Shown: positions 1 to 4,764 of the stretch, one piece after another
Layout of the letters: every line of letters begins with the position of its first letter
Position numbering within the stretch: the stretch's first letter is position 1
Assembly: GCA_903929895.1 (NCBI GenBank)
Contig: CAIYWM010000982.1
Span: 1 to 6,129 of the forward strand
DNA length: 6,129 nucleotides
Direction of reading: 5' to 3'
From: an uncultured Alphaproteobacteria bacterium
Lineage (GTDB): Bacteria; Pseudomonadota; Alphaproteobacteria; Reyranellales; Reyranellaceae
The notes under the pieces: model-generated
Seen by the model: the letters and a program-made list of their open reading frames with translations, nothing else
Told to the model about the DNA's origin: nothing
The model's database searches: none
Translations under genes and position numbers: made by a program

Positions 1-104
1 CGGGCTATCGTGACGCCATCGGCTTCACCCTGCTGCTGCTGGTGCTGATCTTGCGCCCGCGTGGCCTCATGGGTCGGCGTTTCTTCGCCGAGGTGAAGGG
101 CTGA
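1..104 (+). CDS. livH: LivH-type ABC permease, C-terminal fragment
   Basis: This is the 3' end of a gene that begins before the window. Reading from base 3 to the TGA at 102–104 gives 33 residues: a short hydrophilic start (GYRDAIGF), a leucine-rich membrane segment, then LRPRGLMG and a charged tail. The sequence 'hydrophobic helix, R-P-x-G-L-x-G' is the usual C-terminus of LivH-family (HAAT) inner-membrane permeases. These pair with LivM to form the translocation channel for branched-chain amino acids and related compounds. Only 9 bp separate its stop from the livM start, which fits a shared transcript. The fragment is short, so the assignment rests on this ending plus its position directly before livM. 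A LivM-like ending would look similar, but the neighbour is already LivM. Confidence 0.82.
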   Translation, partial: GYRDAIGFTLLLLVLILRPRGLMGRRFFAEVKG

Positions 105-113
105 GCCGCCGCC

Positions 114-1109
114 ATGGCCGCATCCACCTGGCGCGCCAGATGGGGCAGCGGCCCCTGGGCCGGCACCCTGCGCAGCGCGGCGATCGGCTGCTTTTTGATG
201 GCGGTCCTGATGGTGCTGCCGTCCTTTCTGTCCCTTTATTGGCTGCGCCTGCTGACCAGCGTCCTCATGCTTGCCGTCATCGCCCAGGGCATGAACGCCA
301 TGGCGGGCTTCGTCGGCTACCCCGCCTTCGGCAACGTCGTCTTCTTCGGCATCGGTGCCTACGGCACGGCGCTGGCCATCGCCGCGGGCTTCGCCCTGGG
401 GCCGGCCCTGCTCTTCGGCGCGATCCCCGCCGGAGGGCTGGCACTGGCGGTCGGGCCACTGCTGCTCCGCCTGCGCGGCCACTACTTCGCCATCGCGACC
501 CTCGGGCTGAACGAGGTCGTGTCGGCCCTGGCTGCCAACCTCTCGGGTCTTACCGGCGGTGCCGCCGGCCTGTCGCTGCCGCTGGGAGCCGGCACCGCCG
601 GCGATGCCGCGCAACGCGCCTACGTTGGCTTTGCGGCGCTGTTTGCCGCCAGCCTGCTGCTCGGCATCTTCCTGCGCGACAGCCGCTTCGGTTACGGCTG
701 CCGGGCCATCCGCTCCAACGAGGAGGCGGCGGAGGCGACCGGTGTTCCGACGCTGAAGGTGAAGTCGATCGCCTGGATGCTGAGCGCGCTGCTGACGGCA
801 GTGGCGGGCGGGCTCTACGCGCGCTGGGTCGGCTTCATCGAGCCGTCGCTGGTGTTCGACATGGCGATATCGGTCAAGGCGTTCGTCATGTTCCTGCTGG
901 GCGGGGCCGGCACCGTCTTCGGCCCCCTGATCGGCGCGCTGCTGATCGAAAGCGCGACGACGCTGGCCTGGAGCCATCTCCTGAAACTGCATCTGCTGGT
1001 GCTGGGCGTGACGATCATGCTGGTCGTGCTGCTGCTGCCCGACGGCGCCCAGGGCTTCGTCGCACGGCACTGGCCCGCGGTCCGCGCCCGCCTGCGGCGC
1101 CGGTCCTGA
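114..1109 (+). CDS. livM: LivM-type branched-chain amino acid ABC permease
   Basis: A 331-residue inner-membrane permease that should pair with LivH to form the channel of a HAAT-family importer. The hydrophobicity pattern suggests eight or more membrane segments. LivM landmarks are clear: AQGMNAMAGFVGYPAFGN then FFGIGAYG (about residues 57–84), RLRGHYFAIATLGLNEVV (about 119–136), LTGGAAGL (about 146–153), SRFGYGCRAIRSNEEAAEATG (about 191–211, the cytoplasmic coupling loop that contacts the ATPases), and GGAGTVFGPLIGALLIE near 263–279. Length is normal for the family. ATG 114 is the first start possible in this frame, because the livH stop lies in the same frame ten bases earlier. A purine-rich AGGTGAAGGG at 91–100 may serve as the ribosome site, though the spacing is long (13 bases). 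The stop overlaps the livF start. The substrate cannot be read from the sequence. Confidence 0.94.
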   Translation: MAASTWRARWGSGPWAGTLRSAAIGCFLMAVLMVLPSFLSLYWLRLLTSVLMLAVIAQGMNAMAGFVGYPAFGNVVFFGIGAYGTALAIAAGFALGPALLFGAIPAGGLALAVGPLLLRLRGHYFAIATLGLNEVVSALAANLSGLTGGAAGLSLPLGAGTAGDAAQRAYVGFAALFAASLLLGIFLRDSRFGYGCRAIRSNEEAAEATGVPTLKVKSIAWMLSALLTAVAGGLYARWVGFIEPSLVFDMAISVKAFVMFLLGGAGTVFGPLIGALLIESATTLAWSHLLKLHLLVLGVTIMLVVLLLPDGAQGFVARHWPAVRARLRRRS

Positions 1110-1810
1110 TGCTGAGCGTGCGCGGCCTGTCCGCCGGCTACGGCGGCCTGATGGCCATACGATCCCTCGACCTCGAGGTGAAGGCGGGTGAATGGCTGGC
1201 GCTGATGGGACCGGTCGGCGCCGGCAAGTCGACGTTGCTCGGCGGTCTGGCCGGGCTCGTGGCCGCACGCCAGGGGGAAATCCGGCTCGATGGCGAGGAC
1301 ATCCGGCTGCTGCCGCCCCATCGCCGGCTACGTCGCGGTATTGCCCTCGTGCCGGAGGGCCGGCGGCTCTTCTCCGGCATGACGGTGCGCGAGAACCTCA
1401 TGGCCGGCACGCATGCGCTGGCCGACCCGGGGATGCGGCGTCGCAACCTCGACCGGGTCTGCGAACTCTTTCCCGTGCTCGCCGAGCGGGCTCGCCAGAT
1501 CGCCGGCACCTTGAGCGGCGGCGAGCAACAGATGTGCGCCATCGGCCGCGCGCTGATGGCGTCCCCCCGGCTTCTGATCATCGACGAAGTCACGCTCGGC
1601 CTGGCCCCGCTGGTCGTCGAGTCCTTGTTTGCCGCCCTGGCGGAATTGCACCGGCAGGGCATGACGCTGCTCACTGTCGAGCAGAATGTGCCGCTGGTGT
1701 TGGCCCATGCCGATCGCGGCTGCGTGCTGAGCGGCGGCGCCATCGTCCTGGAGGGCCCCGCCGGGGTGCTGCGCGACGACCCCGACCTCCCGCGACATTT
1801 CATCGGATAG
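1109..1810 (+). CDS. livF: LivF-type ABC transporter ATP-binding protein
   Basis: A 233-residue cytoplasmic ATPase subunit of the HAAT importer, of normal LivF length. Motifs in order: Walker A GPVGAGKS at 34–41; the LivF-typical VPEGRRLFSGMTVRENL at 81–97; signature LSGGEQQ at 135–141; Walker B LLIIDE at 155–160 with catalytic Glu160; D-loop region LGLAP at 163–167; and EQN at 191–193, which in LivF proteins stands where other ABC ATPases have the switch His. LivF is favoured over LivG by VPEGRR and VEQN. Two departures from family consensus are visible: Val36 replaces the usual Asn of GPNGAGKS, and Val161 replaces the Pro that normally follows the catalytic Glu. The start ATG shares its A with the livM stop (TGATG), implying translational coupling. 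No good Shine-Dalgarno sequence precedes it. Confidence 0.94.
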   Translation: MLSVRGLSAGYGGLMAIRSLDLEVKAGEWLALMGPVGAGKSTLLGGLAGLVAARQGEIRLDGEDIRLLPPHRRLRRGIALVPEGRRLFSGMTVRENLMAGTHALADPGMRRRNLDRVCELFPVLAERARQIAGTLSGGEQQMCAIGRALMASPRLLIIDEVTLGLAPLVVESLFAALAELHRQGMTLLTVEQNVPLVLAHADRGCVLSGGAIVLEGPAGVLRDDPDLPRHFIG

Positions 1811-1828
1811 GGAGCCCACATGTCATGA
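1810..1828 (+). promoter_or_regulatory. Shine-Dalgarno and nested start codons before the CoA-ligase gene
   Basis: GGGAG at 1810–1814 follows the livF stop. Two ATGs lie downstream. The one at 1820 is 5 bases away but encodes only Met-Ser before TGA (1826–1828). The one at 1825 is 10 bases away and opens the 460-codon gene. The tiny frame's TGA overlaps the real start as ATGA. The 1825 start is supported because the protein begins in register with its CoA-binding domain and no other in-frame start lies near it. Whether the two-codon frame is translated is unknown. Confidence 0.5.
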
Positions 1829-3207
1829 CACCGCCCGACCTCTCCCGCCTCTTCTCGCCACGGTCCATCGCCGTGCTCGGCGCCTCGGCCAGCCTCGACA
1901 AGCTGGGCGGCCAGGTCTTTGCCCGCTTGGCCGCATCCTTCCTTGGCGAGCTGATCGCCATCAATCCCGGCGAAAGCGATATCGCGGGCCGGACTTCCGT
2001 ACCCTCGGTGGAGGCGCTGCCGCAGCCGGTCGATCTGTTGATCGCCCTGGCGCCAGGAGAACGCCTGGTCGAGGCGATCGAGCGCTGTCCCGAGGGCCAT
2101 GTTGACTTCCTGCTCGCCATCCCGAGCGGCTTTGGCGAGGTCGCGCACGAAGGGCCCGATCTGCAGCATCGGCTGGCGGCGGCAGCGCGCCGTGCGGGTC
2201 TGCGCGTCGTCGGGCCCAATTGCGTCGGCCTGCTCAACGGCACCATCGGACTGAACGCCTCGATCATCCCGCTGATGCCCCCGGGCGGCGCGGCCGGCCT
2301 GGGCGTGGCGACGCAAAGCGGCGGCTTCGGCATGGCGCTCGCCATGTACGCCGCCGACAGCGGCATGAACGTCTCTTGCTTTTGCGACGTTGGAAACACA
2401 GTGGACATCTCGCTGGCCGACTGCCTGACGCATCTCGCCGGCGATCCGGCCACCGGCGTCATTGGCCTATACGTCGAGTCGGTGCGCGACCTGCCGTCAT
2501 TCATGGCGACCCTGACCGAGGCCGCCAAGGCCAAGCCGGTCGTGGTGTGTCCGCTCGCTCGCACGCCATCTGGCCAGGCCGCGTCGCTCGCCCATGTCGG
2601 CATATCGGCCGACGGAGCGCGATTGGCGAGCAGCCTTCCCGACGATGCGATCGTCGTGCACTCCGGTCTGGATCTGCTCCATGTGGCGCGCGCCCTGCTC
2701 TGGCAGGGCCGACCGCTGGGCGGCAAGCGCCTCGCCATCGTAACCGGCACCGGCGGGATCGGGACCGAGATTGCCGACCTGGCAGAGGAGCATGGCATGA
2801 CCATTCCGCGCTTCTCACCAAAGCTGACGGCAGCCATCGCCCGGCACCTGCCGGTCTACGCGGCCAGCGCCAATCCCGTCGATCTCACGCCGGTGTGGCG
2901 TGACTATCCGCGACTCTCTCCGATCGTGATGGCCGAGATCGCTGCATCCGGCGAAGCCGATCTGATCGCGGTTTCGATCACGGATGTCCCGACCACGTGG
3001 CCCGACCTCGCCCAGAGCCTGGCACGCTCGGTGCCGACGCTCGGCCTGCCGGTGGCCGTCTACTGGGCGTCGCGCGACGCCGATGTGGTCAACATGGCGG
3101 CCCTCAACGCTGCCCGCATTCCCACTTATCGCGCCACGCGCGAACTTGCCTTGGCGCTGGGCGCGCTCGCCCGCCAAGGCGCGGCGACGGGCGGCCATGC
3201 TGCTTGA
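1825..3207 (+). CDS. NDP-forming acyl-CoA synthetase, alpha-subunit-like CoA-binding protein
   Basis: A 460-residue cytoplasmic protein resembling the alpha subunit of NDP-forming acyl-CoA synthetases (ADP-forming acetyl-CoA synthetase/succinyl-CoA synthetase superfamily), which interconvert acyl-CoA and acid with ATP formation or use through a phosphohistidine. Domains in order: a CoA-binding Rossmann fold (about 8–135) with SPRSIAVLGAS, AINPG, PSGFGE and VVGPNCVGLLN; a first ligase domain (about 150–290) with TQSGGFG (163–169), CDVGN (187–191) and YVES (216–219); and a C-terminal domain (about 300–445) with IVTGTGGIG (305–313) and NPVDLTP (350–356). His257 in SLAHVGISADG aligns with the SSHTGSLAG phosphohistidine loop of the family. 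Length matches stand-alone alpha subunits (about 460). Fused alpha-beta forms are about 700, and the ATP-grasp beta part is absent here and elsewhere in the window. The gene sits between livF (14 bp before) and livG (11-base overlap), so it is part of the liv operon. Its acyl substrate is unknown. Confidence 0.87.
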   Translation: MTPPDLSRLFSPRSIAVLGASASLDKLGGQVFARLAASFLGELIAINPGESDIAGRTSVPSVEALPQPVDLLIALAPGERLVEAIERCPEGHVDFLLAIPSGFGEVAHEGPDLQHRLAAAARRAGLRVVGPNCVGLLNGTIGLNASIIPLMPPGGAAGLGVATQSGGFGMALAMYAADSGMNVSCFCDVGNTVDISLADCLTHLAGDPATGVIGLYVESVRDLPSFMATLTEAAKAKPVVVCPLARTPSGQAASLAHVGISADGARLASSLPDDAIVVHSGLDLLHVARALLWQGRPLGGKRLAIVTGTGGIGTEIADLAEEHGMTIPRFSPKLTAAIARHLPVYAASANPVDLTPVWRDYPRLSPIVMAEIAASGEADLIAVSITDVPTTWPDLAQSLARSVPTLGLPVAVYWASRDADVVNMAALNAARIPTYRATRELALALGALARQGAATGGHAA

Positions 3208-3925
3208 TGTCCAGGATGTTTCGGTCCAGTTCGGCGGTCTTCGCGCGCTGAACAGGGTTTCTTTCGGGGTGCAGGAAGGCGAGATCGTCGGCCTGGTCGG
3301 TCCCAACGGCGCCGGCAAGTCGACGATGGTGAACGCCGTGTCGGGCGCACTGGGCCGCCATCGGGGGAGGATCACCTTCGCCAGCCGCGACATCTCCGGT
3401 CTTGCGCCGTCCCGCATCGCAGAGATGGGACTGGTGCGCACCTTCCAACTCGTGCAGCCGTTCCGCGGGCTGACCGCCATCGAATGCGTCACGCTGGGTG
3501 CGCTTTACGGCAGTGGCACCGACCGGCCAACCGGGGTTCCCGCCGCGCGCCGCCTTGCCGAACAAGTGCTCGCCTTCGCAGGCCTCTCGGCGGTGGCAGG
3601 CCTTGCCTGCGATACGCTGAACGCCAGTCAGCGTCGCCGTCTCGAAATCGCCCGCGCGCTGGCGGCGCGGCCGAAACTGATCCTGCTCGACGAGTGCCTG
3701 TCGGGTCTGAACAGCAACGAAATCGACCAGGGCATCACCCTGGTACGCGCCATCCGCGAGCGTGGCATCGCCATCCTGATCATCGAGCACATGGTGCGTG
3801 TCATGGCGACTCTCGCCGACCGCATCGTGGTTCTCGACCGCGGGGAGAAGATCGCCGATGGCCCGGCAGAAGAGGTCCTTACCGACCGCCGGGCGCTCGG
3901 CGTCTATTTCGGTACGACTGCGTGA
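3197..3925 (+). CDS. livG: LivG-type ABC transporter ATP-binding protein with atypical signature motif
   Basis: A 242-residue cytoplasmic ATPase that would pair with LivF under the LivH/LivM channel. Motifs: Walker A GPNGAGKS at 35–42; Q-loop VRTFQ with Gln84; LILLDE Walker B at 161–166 with Glu166; D-loop SGLN at 169–172; and switch His198 in IIEHMV. The RTFQ motif, RRLEIARAL and the DGPAEEV ending identify LivG rather than LivF. The signature region reads LNASQRRRLEIARAL (141–155), where LivG normally has L-S-Y-G-Q-Q-R-R-L-E-I-A-R-A-L, so the glycine is replaced. Cys167 also replaces the usual Pro after Walker B. Length is slightly under the usual 250–255. ATG 3197 lies 11 bases inside the preceding gene and gives a standard LivG N-terminus (MLLDVQDVSVQFGGLRAL). 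It is the last gene of the operon and converges on the GNAT gene. Confidence 0.92.
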   Translation: MLLDVQDVSVQFGGLRALNRVSFGVQEGEIVGLVGPNGAGKSTMVNAVSGALGRHRGRITFASRDISGLAPSRIAEMGLVRTFQLVQPFRGLTAIECVTLGALYGSGTDRPTGVPAARRLAEQVLAFAGLSAVAGLACDTLNASQRRRLEIARALAARPKLILLDECLSGLNSNEIDQGITLVRAIRERGIAILIIEHMVRVMATLADRIVVLDRGEKIADGPAEEVLTDRRALGVYFGTTA

Positions 3926-3929
3926 ACCG

Positions 3930-3942
3930 GCGACTCAGTCGC
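3930..3942. repeat. Short inverted repeat across the convergent gene junction
   Basis: GCGACTCAGTCGC reads the same on both strands except at its central base, and it spans the stop codon of the minus-strand acetyltransferase gene five bases past the livG stop. As RNA it could fold into a 5-bp stem (GCGAC/GTCGC) with a 3-base loop in either direction. It could be a small bidirectional terminator, but no T-tract follows on either strand (GAAACAGG on plus, CGGTTCACG on minus). Only the symmetry is seen; termination is inference. Confidence 0.35.
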
Positions 3943-4585
3943 GAAACAGGGGCTGGGTCATGCCGCGCCTGAGCAGGAAGGGTGTCCGCACTGCGCCGCG
4001 AGGCAGGAAAAAGTAGACGCGTCCGCACTCCTGCCAACCCAGCGCGCGCAGCCCCTTGTGCGCGTCGGGCCGGTCGATCTGTCCCAGCGTATAGGCATGC
4101 CGGGCGCCCTGCCGCCGCGCCTGGTCCAGCATGGTGCCCAGCACCAGTCCATGGACGCCCTTGCCGCGGAAGGCCGGCGGCGTGAAGGCATCGGTGGTGT
4201 AGACCTCGCCCGGACGCAACCTGATCGGGTGTCCCGGCAGGGCGTCGCCCCAGGTGAAACAGGTCCAGTTGGCGTGCGCCAGGACGCCATCAACAAAGGC
4301 CAGGAAGCAGCGTTCGCCGCGGCGTAGCCGGTCAAGGTAGAGCCCGCGAGCTGCCTGGTCGCGCGGTCCGTCACCGAGCCACAGCCAAGGGTCGTCGGCA
4401 TAGAGTTGGCAGATCGTGTCGAGGTCGGACTCCTCCGCCAATCGGATCGAGGCGCCGAGCGAGTTCGCCGGTGGCCGCACCGGCTCGGCCAGCGAGCGCT
4501 CGTAGAAGAGCGCGCAAGTCAGTTCTCCGAATGACGCCGTCACCCGTTTCGACCACTGCCACGCCCGTTTCCGAAGATCGCCCAT
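3935..4585 (-). CDS. GNAT-family N-acyltransferase
   Basis: A 216-residue putative GNAT acyltransferase that would move an acyl group from acyl-CoA to an amine; the acceptor is unknown. An N-terminal segment of about 45 residues, basic at its start and ending in ALFYERSL, precedes the GNAT fold. The fold runs from SIRLAEESDLDTICQLY (46–62) through ERCFLAFVDGVLAHANWT (91–108) to the acyl-CoA pyrophosphate loop FRGKGVHG (139–146) after VYTTDAFTPP. The C-terminal strand is GLRALGWQECGRVYFF. The loop keeps R-x-x-G but has His where many GNATs have the second Gly. Start: ATG at 4585. The frame stays open to an ATG at 4753, but those 56 extra codons show no recognisable domain. No clear Shine-Dalgarno sequence precedes 4585, so the start is moderately sure. 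The gene follows the sensor kinase on the same strand with a 179-bp gap and converges with livG. Confidence 0.8.
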   Translation of the reverse strand: MGDLRKRAWQWSKRVTASFGELTCALFYERSLAEPVRPPANSLGASIRLAEESDLDTICQLYADDPWLWLGDGPRDQAARGLYLDRLRRGERCFLAFVDGVLAHANWTCFTWGDALPGHPIRLRPGEVYTTDAFTPPAFRGKGVHGLVLGTMLDQARRQGARHAYTLGQIDRPDAHKGLRALGWQECGRVYFFLPRGAVRTPFLLRRGMTQPLFRD

Positions 4586-4764
4586 GGCCAAGTGTAGGGC
4601 GCCACGCTTGCTGCCGTAAATTGCCCCTGGGGGGGGCTTGGTTCTGGCGTGCCCCAGGTAGTGGTGTCGCAGGTCGGAGCAAGGCCGCGAGGGCGCACGC
4701 TTCTCGGTAGTACCGGTTCGACTGTTGCGGCACTTCCACGGGGACACTCGCACCCCGAACGGAG
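4586..4764 (-). other. Intergenic region between the kinase and acetyltransferase genes
   Basis: About 180 bp without a convincing gene. It likely holds the acetyltransferase leader and perhaps its promoter, but I cannot point to clear −35/−10 boxes. Two small symmetries are visible. GCCCC/GGGGC at 4623–4637 is a 5-bp stem with a 5-base loop within a run of eight G. CGGTAGTACCG at 4705–4715 has 5-bp arms around one base. On the minus strand the first is followed by AATTT, so it could be a weak terminator for the kinase gene or part of the next gene's leader. Neither is strong enough to call as a site. Confidence 0.45.

Noticed and set aside
140..1108. Long + strand open frame (about 320 codons) overlapping livM in another frame and running into livF
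   Set aside because: Its translation before 1109 is rich in Arg/Ala/Pro/Gly with no domain, as expected from a shifted reading of a GC-rich gene; the livM frame has clear family motifs. Only the part from 1109 on is real, as livF.
1192..1824. Upstream extension of the CoA-ligase frame through livF
   Set aside because: The frame is open but its translation is a shadow of livF; the CoA-binding domain begins right after the ATG at 1825.
1138..2433. 431-codon open frame on the minus strand
   Set aside because: It lies antisense to livF and the CoA-ligase gene, both with strong motifs. Its translation has shadow-like composition (Arg, Ser, Gln, Ala) and no recognisable domain.
1800..2837. 345-codon open frame on the minus strand
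   Set aside because: It is antisense to the CoA-ligase gene, with no domain and low-complexity Ser/Arg/Pro-rich translation.
3104..3790. 228-codon open frame on the minus strand
   Set aside because: It is antisense to livG, whose ATPase motifs are unmistakable; no domain is seen in the antisense translation.
4623..4637. GCCCC/GGGGC hairpin as a terminator for the kinase gene
   Set aside because: It has only five base pairs within a G run, lies about 128 bases past the stop, and has only a short AATTT after it; too weak to call.
4586..4753. N-terminal extension of the acetyltransferase from the ATG at 4753
   Set aside because: The 56 extra residues show no domain, and the ATG at 4585 gives an N-terminus that leads directly into the GNAT fold. 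Kept as an alternative only.
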